Below are positions 1-12,810 of a DNA stretch of 64,000 nucleotides, one piece after another. The notes beneath the pieces are model-generated. The model was not told the origin of the DNA. It ran no database searches and worked only from the letters and a program-made list of their open reading frames with translations. The translations under genes were made by a program, and so were the position numbers. Position 1 is the stretch's first letter, and every line of letters starts with the position of its first letter. This DNA is from Xiphias gladius (taxonomy: Eukaryota; Chordata; Actinopteri; Istiophoriformes; Xiphiidae): the NCBI RefSeq assembly GCF_016859285.1, contig NC_053416.1:7261001-7325000 (forward strand), in the 5' to 3' direction.

Positions 1-3000
1 AATAACAGCTGTACCCTAAAATCACACCAACCTAATACAATCTTCCTGGATGAGGCCAACTGCTCTGTTGGGAAGCTACTGACCTAGATGAGCTCTTCAT
101 TTTCCCAATGACTGATACCCAGGAAAATGGAAAAAAAATATTTCACCTCAGATGAATAACACATTTAGACCGAAAATGGGTGGGAATGTAGTATGTACAG
201 CACGCAGCTGTTAAACAAGTAAAAGCCTGTCCAAAGTGTTCAGTTGGAGTGCTGGGCCTTAGATCTATGGCTGCAGCCCTGAGGGAGAAGGAAGCCACCT
301 CAAGAAATGTGACCACACTGGTTCTTGTCAGCAGTGCTTCAGAGCGCAAAGCTGGATGCTTATAGAAAAAAAAAAAAAGCAACGCCGTGACTGCTCATAG
401 ACAAAGTCACACCGACACGCAGAGGTGCAAAGAAGCAGACAAATACACGCGCACGCACCCGGTAAAGTGGAAGTGCACTTTTGTCCACTTACGTAACTGG
501 GTTGAAAAGAAGAACCTCCATGTCTGAGTCCTCTTTCAGTTAACACCGCAGGCACAGCCTTACCACCTCTGAGCCTCTCAGTGTGATAGTTTACATGTGG
601 GTGTTGGCTATCAGTTAATAGCCAGACATTTTTTCCCTTTTTTTTATTTTTTTTATTATCATGCACACAAATGCACTACCTGCAGCTAGGTAAGCCAATA
701 AAAAAAAGCACAGAACTGGTTCACCAATATTTTGGCAGGAATGCGCACAACTGCTACCTCGTGTAAAACCCTGAAGCAAGGGCTATGAAAGGAGAAACAC
801 GCCTTAAGCATTGCCTTTCACCTGAAAGCCTGTTGTTGGTGACAGTTATGCTCCGAGCCTGACATAAGTATAGCTCGCCTGTGTTTTTGTTGGCTCGTTC
901 TAGGGGGTTTGACAGAATTCGATGGCCTGTGCTGTCAAGGTGAAGGCTGACGCTGACATTTTTTGTGGGTGTGTTTTGGTCAACATTTGAAAAGCATTCT
1001 GTTGGAAGTTCCTATGAAACATCATTTGGATATGAGGCGATAACAACAGACTTAAAACTTACACTTTGTGTAACAGTTTTCAAATGTGACTACGGACCGA
1101 GTTTCAATTAAAAATCTAATCCAACAAAGTCCATCATATACATCATATCCGAGATAGAAAATAGGGATAAGTTAATAATTAATAAAAGGCCAATATTATA
1201 CGGATATATGGCCTTCAACATGATCTTTTGTCACCAGCCGGCTAGAAATTTCTCACTGTCTATATCATTTTATTCTATTATATTATATTCTTAGCTTTGA
1301 TACTAAGCTTTGATGGTCTCTCCTGCTGTCACGGCCTCACTCCCTCACTGTCAGCAGCATTGGTAGCCTCTATTATTCATCACCTCCACTCCCAGGCTAT
1401 TTATACCAGCTTTTACAGTCAGTCTGTCTTTCCGCTCTGTTGGCTGCCTCTGTCTACACTAATACAGCTATTTCAACTTGTGTGTGCAGTTTTGGGCTGC
1501 CTCTCAGTTCTTGGCCTGAAACAGCATCACTGCAGCCACCCCAAACATAGTGGAAAACATATGCATACACTGAGTTCCACGCATAAAGGCTAATACATCC
1601 CGCTACCTCAAAAGAAGAAAGCAGAATTGCTCTATTGTAAAAGGCTAGATTTTCTCTATAAAAATGGAGTCAAAACAATACTCTAACTACCATTTGTACC
1701 ACTAATGACCCTGATGAAAACTAAAACCACTGGTGGATTTTACTGAAAAGCAACTGCAGATGTTAATTTTACTGGTAAATAACAAGAGCTTAAGATTCCA
1801 CATTTTTTACTTAACGCTGCAAACAATTCTGCTGCCTGACTTCTTTCGAAGCTGAAATTTATGAGCAGTACATTATCAGCTGTTCAGTAGAAAGCAGAGC
1901 AAGAGACATATCCCATATGTTAATAGAGCTCCACGTCTTGCTACATATATGATTATTCCACTGCACTTATTCAGAGCTAAACATCCCATATGTGAATTTT
2001 ATCTACACACATTTTGCACCTTGCCTCTGGATTGCTCTCTGAGGTATTAACTCCACTGAGGAGCCTCCAATCGCCCATTTCCCCAGGGGAGTAGCAGGGA
2101 GCGCCGAGTCCCTGAACATCCGGCATCCCCACGCAAAAGAAAAGGCTTTTGGAGCATGCAGCTTTTACAGCCATGCACTGGCTTTCTATAGGGAGGAATG
2201 TGTATATTGTATGAGAGTGTCTCCATGTGTGTTACCGTGTGTGTATGGGAGTTGGCCACTGCAAAGCACAGCTGTTCCGTTTAATAACACGGATGAAGAG
2301 CAAAGACCATGATTCCAATTTCAAACCAGAATTTCTCATCAAAAACTGTTATTTATATTTTAGTGTGTGGGCTCCTGGCGCCTGTCGGAGATCTTCATAA
2401 AATTTAATGTTTTTATGTTTGTGCAACACCAATCAATAATTAAAGGGAAGCAATTCTTTGCGGTGCCGCCTCTTTCTCCTATGGTGATGAACGTTTACAG
2501 CATTAACTTCTGGACATTTTCAGCCACTGGTTGTGCACAGCTACACTCCTACAATGTAAAAATATACAAATTCTCATGTAAGCATTTTTAAGTTTTGATG
2601 AGGAGGACAAAATGTGATCTGATCCCTCTGCGTTGATGTATCAAACCAATGCTTGTTACAAGTTAAGTTATGAAGAGGTGCAATGCCCTCTAGAGGTTGA
2701 TACAGCTTAATACACAATCCAGCAAGGAGCTGACCAGGGATCACAAGTTTTTGCTGTCAGTGCCTCCCAGAAACACCCTGCCTGAGAATCTAGGGCTTGT
2801 GGACTCAGTAACATTTTAAAAATTACTTCTTCAATTTACTTGTTTTTGATTGATGTTTGTCTTTTCATTGTAGTTTTTTTGGTGACATCTTTAATGTCAA
2901 CATCAGGCCAAAAGGGCGTACTACCCAGGGTACTGAACCAGATTCGATGGACTCTGAGAACTCATTAGAAGATTGTGTCTCTTTCGACATATCCTAATCA

Positions 3001-3920
3001 TTTATTTTACTTACCTGTAGCCAAGCATGTCTCTCAGGTGTACTGCGATCCATCATGACTCAGTGACCGAGACTGATCACACATGATCCCAGATATCTGC
3101 CATATTTGATAACAGTGTCAGGGGTCTGTTGTAGTTTGATACATTAAACTAGTGTAATTCAAACATTTAGAATTGAAGTGCTTAATTGTTTAGTACAAAC
3201 AGTAAGTCTTAAATTATTTATATATTATATCACACCTCGGTTATGTTACCTTCACTCCTGTATTTGGGAACTCCTACTTCTTTATGCAAAAAGGCTACGT
3301 ATTTTACTTCTGCACAATTCCAGTGTCGGTAAAGTTACTTGAAAAATAACCAATACTTATAACTTACTACCCACTGGAAAAGAAATTTTATTACTTGACA
3401 CTAGAAATAATTCGTTCCCATTATTCAAAGGTGCCACACAGTGGTATTTTAATCATTACTAGTATAGAAATAGATAAAGAAACTACCAAGGCATACTGCC
3501 CTTCAAAGCCAAAACACACTTAGTACATATTTTATTAAGACCAGAATGACTTTTTGACCTTTTACCTTACCATATAAGAATTGTGCCATAATGTGTAAAA
3601 AAAATTAAATAAAACTGAAGGGACTGCAATACAGTTAATCACAGCTAGCTGGTGAGATAGCTTTAGATAGCTACCCTGTATATATCTGTGCTGAACTGCT
3701 TAACTACAACTACTTTATCCACTTTTTCCTGTTGCTCGGATGTTAAAAATCAAATTTGATGCACTAAGATCTTAGTAACTGAGTTTTGGTATACCACATA
3801 CAAATGCAGCGCCTAAATCCAATCATCAGCTATGAAGGAATAACATGTATGTGAGCCAGTTCATGACATACCTGAAGTTATTCCTCCTGTTTTGGGGGAT
3901 CCTAGCCTCCAGCTAGATTG
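1..3920. other. Intergenic DNA, no gene recognised
   Basis: AT-rich sequence with only short, unrecognisable reading frames (none over 112 codons). In human the neighbour on this side of SOD1 is TIAM1, but I see no Rho-GEF-like exon here. Short homopolymer runs are the only simple structure. Nothing else can be supported. Confidence 0.6.
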
Positions 3921-5224
3921 TGGCCACGTGTGGCCTGTTCCCTTGATATTTCACGACAAATTAAGCAGTTGATTCCAAGTGTTGAATTCGCATTTGGTAG
4001 CTGTACATGGGAACTCTCAATATGCGGTCCAAAGAGGTGTCGATGCAAGTGAAGGAGGCCATCGTTAGGCTGAAAAAACAAAACAAACCTATCATACAGA
4101 TGGCAGAATCTTGGGGAGTGGCAAAATCAACAATTACATTCTTAAAAAGAAAGAATGCACTGGTGAGGTCAGCAACAACAAATGGCATGGAAGACCACAG
4201 AGGACAAATAAAATGGATGATCGCAGAATCCTTTCCTTGGTGAAGAAAAACCCTTCACAACATCCAGCCAGGTCAAGAACCCTCTCGGGGAGGTAGGTGT
4301 ATCACTGTCAGAGTCTGCAATCAAGAGGCGCCTTCATGAATGTAAATACAGAGAGTTTACCACAAGGTGCAAATCATCGGTAACACTCAAAAACAGAAAG
4401 GCCAGATTAGGCTTTGCCAGAAAATATCTTAGAAAACCCGCCCAGTTCTGGAACAAGATTCTTGTACCAGAATGATGGGAATAGAAGAGTATGGAGAAGG
4501 AAAGGAACGGCTCATGATCTAAAGCATACCACATCATCTGTCAAACATGGTGGAGGCAGTGTTATGGCATGGGCGTGTACTGCTGCCAATAGAACTTGGT
4601 CACTGGTGTTTAGTGATGATGTGACTACCGATAGAATTAGGAGGATTAATTCTTAAGTATAAAGGGCTACACTATCAGCTGGGATTCAGCCAAATGCTGA
4701 TAAAAAAAACGATAGGACGGTGCTTCACAGTGCAGATGAATAATGACCCCGAAACATACTGCAAAAGCAACCCAAGAGCTTCTCAAGGCAAAGAAATAGA
4801 ATATTCTTCAAAGGCAAAGTCAGTCACCTGACCTCAACCCAACTGAACATGTTTTACACCTCCTACACACAAAACTGAGGGCAGAAAGACCCACAAACAA
4901 GCAGCAACTGAAGGCAGCTGCAGTAAAGGCCTGGCAAAGCATCTCAAGGGAGGAAACTCAGTATTTGGTGACGTTCATGGGTTCCAGACTTCTGGCAGTC
5001 ATTGACTACAAAGGATTTGCATCCAAATATTAATAATAATCCTTATATTAATTATGATGGTTTGTCCAATTAATTTTGAGCCTCTGAAAATGAGGGACTA
5101 TGTATAAAAATGGCTTTAATTACTAAATGGTTAATGCATTTTTTTTGTTTCAAATCCACTGTGAAAGCGTAGAGGCAAAATTTCAAAAATTGTATCACTG
5201 GACAAATACTTATGGACCTAACTG
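3921..5224 (+). mobile_element. Tc1-like DNA transposon, decayed copy lacking its left end
   Basis: A broken Tc1/mariner-superfamily element. The start of a transposase reads from ATG at 4007 (MGTLNMRSKEV..., then a helix-turn-helix-like stretch with MAESWGVAKSTI). The frame is lost near 4243 and homology continues in other frames (KKNPSQHPARSRTLS near 4250-4290). The right terminal inverted repeat is present (about 5060-5224) and ends in ...ggacctaactg followed by TA. The matching left repeat, seen in the sister copy at 36785-38458, is absent: similarity to the sister starts only near 3921. The element is therefore 5'-truncated or rearranged, and cannot encode an active transposase. Confidence 0.85.
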
Positions 5225-5694
5225 TAGACTGCAGTTTCCTTATTTCCCCAGGCACCAAGAAACCAACCAATACTCTTGAGAACTTGATTAGGCAATTGAC
5301 AGAAAATTAGTTTGGCAGCAATCTTGATAACTGATCCATTACAAAAAAATCAATTGGCACCACCTTTGAAAAATCTGAATATTAACTGGTTTTCCCAGTT
5401 TTTGGTGATAGTTGTACTGTTGGTTGGACAAAAATAATAAAATAAAATGTTTTACTGGGGCTTCAGGGAATAATGATAGACTTGACTATTATCTGGCATT
5501 TTACACACTGAAAAATCAAAGAAAATAATTGTCAAGATGTATTTGTAATGAAAATAATTGTTGGTTGCAGCCTGACAGTAGTCCAATGATGGAACAATAC
5601 CACCTTACTTTAAGTTTTTTGTGAACTAAAAAAAAAAATAATTTGATAAAACACTTACCGCCTAATGAGAACATTACATGTATCCTGTATTTAA

Positions 5695-5910
5695 CCTACA
5701 AAAAGTTAAGGTCTTAAAACCAGATTTTGATGCAGGTTACCACTACAAGACTGGGGCCACAAGATGGAGGACGGAGGACTTGTCATAGCTGACAGTTTCA
5801 GTTATACAAAGTAAACTTGTTCATTTGAGATTCAAATTTGTAGATCTGAATGATATGGAGAAAATATAGGGGTTGTGGGTCCCTGGGCAGTTGCCCACTT
5901 GGTAATCCAG
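5695..5910 (-). repeat. Interspersed repeat, unnamed family (copy A, inverted)
   Basis: Read on the minus strand, this stretch matches 47150-47350 on the plus strand. Shared blocks include tcctccatctt, tcaaaatct, ttttaag and ccttaactttt, and a gggcaa.tgccca palindrome-like core occurs in both copies. Two diverged copies in one window, in opposite orientations and unrelated contexts, indicate a dispersed mobile family. I do not know its name. Confidence 0.6.
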
Positions 5911-6401
5911 TCTTGATGAGTCCAGTCAGCCTGTTGTCTCCAACCTCCCATCAGGTACAGTGTATACGGTTCACTACAGATCAGTGGTTCCCAGCCGAGC
6001 TACGATCAGCCCATTCCCAGTGGGTCACAAGATAAACAACGGGAGTTGTGAGATGATTAATGGGGCAATTTTTTTTTTTTTTTTTTAAGAAGCTTTACTA
6101 AACAAGCTTTTATTTTTGGAACTTTTCCTCTCATCTTTACTTTGTGAAATACTGGATAATTACACCTCTGGGCCTTGAAAAGTTATTTAAATGAAACCGA
6201 GTTGCTCAAAAGGGGGATTGGAGGGGAGGGGGTGTAAAAAACCTTTTTTGTGTAGTTGCCACAAGTCTTACAGTTAGAAATCAGGAGATTTTGATCTTTC
6301 AAACAGTATAACCATTTACGGTTATACAACTCTAAAATAGCGCTACCGAGGCCAGAGCGTCGCAAATTGGCGGGATTGTCACACCCTTCAAATGAACTGA
6401 A

Positions 6402-6441
6402 TTTATTGATCAACTTTGTATATTGTTTACATCTGTTTATT
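6402..6441 (-). terminator. Candidate sod1 polyadenylation signals
   Basis: Two AATAAA hexamers on the minus strand (plus-strand tttatt at 6436-6441 and 6402-6407) lie about 235 and 270 bases after the sod1 stop codon. Either would give a short 3' UTR of usual size for SOD1. Confidence 0.5.
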
Positions 6442-6675
6442 ACTTGTGCGTAACTAAGTCTTTGGGAACAAAACTAGTCAGACATATAAATCCATACATA
6501 CAATTGTCATGAGGGGACAGGGTAAAGCATGGCTCATCTACTCCTTTGACTAGTCAATAAAAAGCCACAGAGTATTGAAAAGGACAAACTGTCACATCAA
6601 GTAGCTATGTTGGTCTTATTAAGTGCTGAGGGGAAAAAAAAGCTATTTCCAGTGCTCCAAGATTTGGCAGATTGT

Positions 6676-8164
6676 TTACTGGGTGATGCCAATGACTCCA
6701 CAGGCCAGACGGCCACCAGCATTGCCTGTCTTTAGACTCTCTTCATTGCCTCCTCTTCCCAGGTCATCGGCCTTCTCGTGGATCTGAAGCACAGGACAGA
6801 AAGCACAGTCAAAAAAGGTTTTCGTCAACAGTTTATAGCCTAGAAGCTCAGTTCCCATCAGTAAGCTATAATATCCTGCTGGTTTTGTGTTCCTCCTGTA
6901 CACCACATGAGCCACACCTGGGCCAGTCTCAAGGCTAACTTTAGGCTAAAACCTGGCTCACTAGTCTCAAATTTTTTTTTTCCTCTTCTGTGGAAGGGAA
7001 ATCAAAAATGACTTTTCCTTACCACCATTGTTCGGCCAATGATGGAATAGGGGCCAGTGAGGGAGATTATCTTGTCCGTGATGTCTATCTTGGCAACATT
7101 ATCTGCTCCGGCAGTCACATTCCCCAGGTCACCAACATGCCTATTTGAATTAAAAAAATAAAAATAAAAAAAATTGTAATCAAACTCACCTTAAAAATGA
7201 TAACTTACAATATACTTAGGGCTTGCTCTTCTAATCATTAATTACTTACAGAAGTTAAGGCTGATATTTTTACACTAATATAAATTCATTTTGATTGATG
7301 GCACTGAAGAAAGTATTAGACCAGAAAACGACTTCAAAAATGTTAACAGTTTGTCAAGAACACACCAGGTTTTTTTTTCTTTTTTTAAAAAAAAGAGGGT
7401 GTTTTCGTTCCTAACATCCCACTGAAAACCTAATCATTTCCAATCCTATAAATATTTTCTGTGTAAGGTCAAATCAAAAATTTGCTTTCTGGCTGGTTTT
7501 CTACCAAATCTCTTGTTCTGCACCTCATGCTAATGTATACCTTTCTTTTAAGAAGGAGGAAAAAAAAAAAAAAAACACACACACACACACACACACACAA
7601 TTTACCTTATTCACAAGTACAAGTAATACATTTAAGCCATTTTTAAAAAATGGATGCATATCATTTCATTGTTTCACAGGCAATGTTCTGGTGTTTGAGC
7701 ATGGGCACATCTGTATGATATTCAGTCATCAGTTTCAAACTTCAATGTTTCAACAACAGTTGAAAAGTTTTATTTTGACTGGGAACAAAAAAAACTCAAT
7801 GCTAGTTCCACCTCTTGGTCATATTATCTGATTTGACATTTGTTATCCAATAGGCACATATCAGAGTACACCCAGATAATGTGCAAAACTATGCAAAATT
7901 TGCTGAGTTGTTTCTGAGTGTGACTGAATATGACATATGTAAACGGCTCATTACACTACTACTCTGGATTCACCTCTCTTTATCATTAGGACCGGCATGA
8001 TTCTTGTTGTGGGGATTGAAGTGAGGTCCTGCACTGATGCACCCTACGAAATAAAAATAAAAAAAGCAAAAAACAAACATCTTTATCAGGGAACGCTTCA
8101 GATTCAGTATGAATGTGAGTAAGATAAAACCAGGCAATGCATTAACAATTTGCAAACCTAATAA

Positions 8165-8200
<36 letters not shown>

Positions 8201-9552
8201 ATTGTCAGATGCTCACCATTTGTGTTGTCTCCAAAAGCATGGACATGGAAACCATGTTCACCAGGGGTAAGACCTTTGATTTCTCCTGTCACCTTCACAG
8301 CGTCTGCATCACCCTGGCAGATTGGGATTACACAATTTATCAAGAAAAAAAAAAAAAGTCATACTATCTAATACAAACGCAGAAACATGTCCATAAGCAA
8401 AAAAAGGCTTTTGTTACATTAGACATTTTCCATTGGCTTTGCAATCGTCGCATAATGAACAGTGTGTCTGCTTTTATGGGTGGTAGATGGTGTCTTACAA
8501 TATTCAGTCCAGATCTGCAGCACCATGCCTGCGATCACTAAGTTTTTCACCAAAATAGACTATAGAATGACTTTATGGAGGGCTGAGTATGCAGGGTTTT
8601 TTTTTTTGTTTTGTTTTCATAAACCATACATTGTTGGATGTATTCCATGGAGCCCTCCGCGAAATCCCCTACTCCCGCCCTCCTCAATGACACATGGTTT
8701 TACCCTTATTCAACAAGGCCAAAAAGGCTAAAAAGGAGGCGGACACGGTGACTCAGCAAAAATGTCATTAGGGGATTAGAGGCCCAGCGTTTATTTATTT
8801 ATTTTATTTTATTTTATTTTATAGGCTAACATTAATAGTTGCAGCACTTAGAGTCAGCAAAGCAGCTGCGGAGGTGATACCGTTTTGGTGTGGTTCAGCA
8901 AACCACATCAGACTGGCAATGATAACGCTAGGAACTGAAACTGCAAACGCTTAACTTATACAACAGGCTATTCAACACACCCGACGTCGATCATTAACAA
9001 AACCTGAACGAGTGCCTAAACGTTCAAAGGTTGTGACTTTCACGACTAGCCACTGATTTTGACTGGCTAATTACGACGTGTTTACACTAGCAGCCCCAGT
9101 CCGAATTCAAAGTGCCAAGCAGTAGCCGAATGCGCACTTAACGCTAACGTTAATTGCTGTTTCGCAACGTGCAGACAAGCGTTAATTTGCATTTTTTAAA
9201 AATGTGCAGTACTAGGTGACCTATGCAAATTAGAACGGGGGGGGACAACTCTCAAATTAGACCAAGTTCGATGACTTCCCATTCAAATGTAACATGTGGC
9301 TAGCTAGCTTAGGCTCTCATAAAACTGGATCTAACTTAACGACAACGGGCTTTTGAATGGAGAATTTAGCTAGCTTAGCATTCGATGCAGGTCAACTCTC
9401 CGGGTATTTTCATATCAGAATGACTAGCTAGCTGGCTGGCTGGCTATTTCTTCCCCTGAGAGGACGGTAGCACGCCTTACCTCCTGCTCAAAATAAACAG
9501 TCCCGGTGGTCTCTCCAGCTCCCCTCAGCACACAGACTGCTTTCAGCACCAT
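6676..9552 (-). CDS. sod1: Cu/Zn superoxide dismutase, cytosolic (SOD1)
   Basis: Dismutes superoxide to oxygen and hydrogen peroxide in the cytosol and mitochondrial intermembrane space, as a homodimer with one Cu and one Zn per subunit. Five coding exons: 9552-9481, 8313-8217, 8043-7974, 7140-7023, 6783-6676. All introns are GT-AG, junctions are in phase and the product is 154 aa, the usual fish length. The metal-site histidines are visible: GFHVHAFGD in exon 2 (Cu ligands), [10 protein letters not shown] in exon 3 (bridging and Zn histidines), RHVGDLGN across exons 3-4 (Zn His and Asp), and IHEKADDLG in exon 5 (last Cu His). The disulphide cysteines are in GCISAGP and RLACGVIG. The five-exon structure is the vertebrate one. 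The start ATG is followed by [10 protein letters not shown], the normal N terminus. The gene is intact. It points the same way as scaf4, whereas in human the two genes converge. Confidence 0.98.
7558..7601 (+). repeat. Poly-A plus (AC)n microsatellite in sod1 intron 3
   Basis: A run of A followed by about 13 AC units. Confidence 0.95.
8169..8198 (+). repeat. (CA)n microsatellite in sod1 intron 2
   Basis: About 15 CA units, ending only some 18 bases from the exon 2 splice donor (exon edge at 8217). On the transcribed strand it is a GU tract just inside the intron. Confidence 0.95.
8790..8823 (+). repeat. (TTTA)n/(TTTTA)n microsatellite in sod1 intron 1
   Basis: Imperfect run of TTTA then TTTTA units. 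Confidence 0.9.
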
Positions 9553-9655
9553 CTTTGCGGTAGTTTCTCAGACGTCCAAGTTTCTGTCTTGTGCGCTTGC
9601 TAGAGACAGCCAACTATACATAAGTGCCTAATAGGCGGGCGCATAACACAGGCAG

Positions 9656-9698
9656 CCAATCAGAATCGCGTACGATCAACGAGACTACATTTTATTGG
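9656..9698 (-). promoter_or_regulatory. Two CCAAT boxes upstream of sod1
   Basis: ccaat at 9656-9660 in a ccaatcag context and attgg at 9694-9698 lie 104-146 bases upstream of the sod1 ATG, in opposite orientations. This is a typical position and context for NF-Y. The binding role is inferred from sequence alone. Confidence 0.45.
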
Positions 9699-9699
9699 T

Positions 9700-11949
9700 C
9701 ACTGATTTTCACGGTGGAGAGGAGCCCATTAAGCAGATTAACACGTTCACATTTACTAAACAATCCAAAAAAACCCAAATAAGTTTCCGTTTTTATCTAT
9801 ATTAATATATAACACTATCAACCAATAGCCTAGTATTTGCATCATTTTGCCTGTTTGTAGGCTGTATTTCCGGTAGTTATGCAGTGGGGGGAAAAAAAAA
9901 TGTATACATATATATTCCTTTGTCATTAGATTTGCAGGGGAAAAAAAAGTAACATTCAGATGTGCCTACCGGTCTAAACTATATGCTGTTCAGTACAGCT
10001 AGTTAAGTAAACTGACGTGAAGACCTAAGGAATGGTCTTTCATATGAAGATGAGCAATTGAGGGTCAGAATGAAGTATGAGGACTGCAAAGGCGGCTGTC
10101 CAGGCTTTTTGTTGTTGGGACCTTGACTCAATTAAAAACAATCTTACCTGTTTTATTCTTCACCATGGAGAGTAAAGGATCAAGCTGTAAGCATTAGTTG
10201 AATAATTCAGAATCACAGTAAATATCAGGCCTGTGGCATTTGAAACAGCCACTACATCATATGTGTTCGAGCTCATTTTGTTGATTGTGGGATATGCACA
10301 GAATATAAATCTGAGCCAACGAAACGATTTGGTAAAAAAATAGTTTATTAAAAACAATTTCCTATGGTTGAAATATTGAAGATTTTATGTCCATGTCTTT
10401 TGTATTTTTAACAAATCATAGAAATATCTGTCAACTTTCAAACCATGAGGAGTTAAAAACATTAAAGCAAAGGGCCTCAGTTATTCCTTCCACGTCAACT
10501 TGTCTCTCTCTGATAAACGAATCACGACAATGATGAACAACAATAACCATGACACCTTGGAATTGTCAGTGATACAAGCATATTTACAGCAGTGTGTGCC
10601 AAGCAATACTCTTCATTTCATCGCTCTAGTTTTGCCCCCGGTGCCTGTGTTTAAATTATTCCAAAACGAGTTGGGCTTGCAGAATCTGGGCTTCGGATGT
10701 TAACGACTTATTATCAGATACAGTGTGTCTTCAGTGAAACAGACACTTAAGTTTGAAAGCTGCGTTTATCAAAGACAAACATAAAGACTACAGGGTTTCA
10801 TTTTGCATTTTCATGTGGCCAAAACTAATTTATATCTGAGTTTGACTGACATACGTAAGGCGAACAGATAAACATTCCAAAATACAATTCAGTTCGTCTG
10901 ATCTAAGATATTGCCCCCTTCCTTCTATACACATAGGAAAAACAAAAGACCACCATAAACATAAAACTTACAGAACCTGCCTACTAACTTGTGTTTATAC
11001 AAAATGCTCAAATAGCCTGAATTTTTTGTGGAGTACAACACTTTTAAAATAAACTTTTACTTCTAAAATAACCTTGTGTTGGATTTTCCTCTGTTGGATC
11101 TACAAAAGGTTCTGCTTTATTTCTTTAACTGAAAAATAAAAATATACACCTTTAGGCAGGAGTGTGAAAGTTAAGACGACAGAGAAGAAAATTTACTAAG
11201 TATGCAGATCTTAGAATTTCCATTGGAATTTTACTGAACCTTTATGATGTAGATGTTAGTTTTGAAAGACTGACTAAACATTTAACAGAAACCAAGATGA
11301 AAATCCAGCAGTTCTTGAACAGATGTTGCTCATCGGGGTACAAGTCAATTTCTTTGGAAATGGACATACTAAAATTTATTTTATAACAACATCTCTATGT
11401 CTAGATCACTCCAACTTCTAGAATAAAGCCCATTTATATAATATCAAATTTCTTTACTCACAAAATATTCCAAGGGAGATACATGATGATACACCTGGAC
11501 GTAACTTTTCTTTCATCCTTAGTTTTTGAGCACGTTTTGTTGAAATGTCTTATCTGAAATTCCTCTTGGCCCATCAGTCAAAATGTCCGTAAAGCAAAGG
11601 ATATTTTATTACGCCACTGTTAAAGTTAAACTCCTTGGTTTTCAGCCTCTACAATTGTTTTTGTTTGTCCAATATTTCTGTAACCAAACAATATGAGGAA
11701 AAGATTTTCATGACAACTTTGCTGTAGAATGACATCAGGATAAGTACAGTAGAGTACAAAGAATGTGAAGCATCTTTGATTCTCTAGATAATATTAGAAT
11801 AACAAGTGTGTTACTTTATCACAATTGGGTGTAATTCCTGTTATCAGTTTAAAAAAAAAAAAAGAAGACTAGTGAGTTACTTTTAAAAACTTAAATAAAA
11901 CCATGTTTTGTGATTGGATTTTTTTTTAAGGACATTGGGCACTGGCCAG
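9700..11949. other. Intergenic DNA between sod1 promoter and scaf4 3' side
   Basis: AT-rich DNA. It probably includes part of the scaf4 3' UTR. Minus-strand AATAAA candidates occur at 11605-11610, 11375-11380, 11116-11121 and 10344-10349, and none stands out. Minus-strand reading shows an open stretch of about 46 codons ending near 11635, with ag acceptors inside it, which may or may not belong to the candidate gene just above it. Confidence 0.4.
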
Positions 11950-12544
11950 TCAATGTGCACATGTCACAGATTTATCAGTTACTGGACCAAGTCTGGAAGA
12001 ATTCTCAGTGTAATTTACCCCAACATCCAGAAGGACATTTTCCCCAATTTGTACTTCTTCATTTCTAATCACATGCCCTTCTCCATTCAAAACACGTACA
12101 AGTAGCTTGACTGGATTTTGAGATCGCCATAGTCCTTTCAAAGCTGTGCCTGACTGGCTGACAAGCAAAAGAAGATGAGATGAAAACAACAAAAGAAAAA
12201 TAAATGGCGCTTCAATTATAACAGAATTGCTTAAGCAGATATTCAGTGTTTGACATAACATATTGGCAAATTTAAAAAAAAAATATTTTAAAATTAATAT
12301 ATTTACCTTGTTGAGGGGTGCCTGCTATCACACAGATGAGGCCATGGAGAAAAAATAAACTTGTGGCATAGAAATCAATTGTTTCCTCTGTCTGCAAACC
12401 AACTTGAATAAAGACATAAAAGCTACGCTCACATTAACCTCAGATGGACAGACCTAAGTTAACATGCAAGAATTCCATTCATTTTTCCCCACTTACGGGA
12501 AGGAGAAATACTAAAGGTGACAGCCGGTATTTTACTACAGCCAT
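11950..12544 (-). CDS. Unidentified candidate small secreted or membrane protein (three exons)
   Basis: I do not recognise this gene. On the minus strand three segments join in phase: 12544-12497 (MAVVKYRLSPLVFLLP, donor gtaagt), 12391-12307 (acceptor tttgcag, donor gtaaat) and 12149-11950 (acceptor gtcag after a long pyrimidine tract). The predicted product is about 110 aa. It has a hydrophobic N terminus, a second hydrophobic stretch (SLFFLHGLICVIAG), a strand-rich region (VKLLVRVLNGEGHVIRNEEV) and two N-glycosylation sequons in NYTENSS. These suggest a secreted or membrane protein. Three ag dinucleotides crowd the third acceptor, and only the last one keeps the frame. It lies just downstream of the scaf4 stop on the same strand, so it could instead be chance reading of the scaf4 3' UTR, or the start of a longer gene. 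Confidence 0.25.
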
Positions 12545-12810
12545 GTTTTGAGACATAGATGCAAAGCAAAATTTGACCATGAGCCGTAAATTCTAAAAAC
12601 AACCATTTTCCTGTTTTTCACGACATGTGTAGAAGATGTTTGTTTTCAAGACATATGTTACTTCCCAGAAACTGTCAATTACCAACTGACAAACTGTGAC
12701 TAATTAGGAATCATCTGCCAGGAGTTGAGGCTGGCTACTATAGTGAAAAACACCTTTGTTATCTTTCAGTGGTTCACAGGAGTCTCTGGCTGAAGAAACA
12801 GTGAGCCAGT

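Larger units (their letters stand above)
5227..6675. other. Intergenic DNA and sod1 3' flank
   Basis: Between the Tc1 remnant and the sod1 stop codon. It contains an interspersed repeat copy (about 5695-5910), a T run at 6068-6085 and two candidate sod1 polyadenylation signals. No coding exon is seen. Confidence 0.6.
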
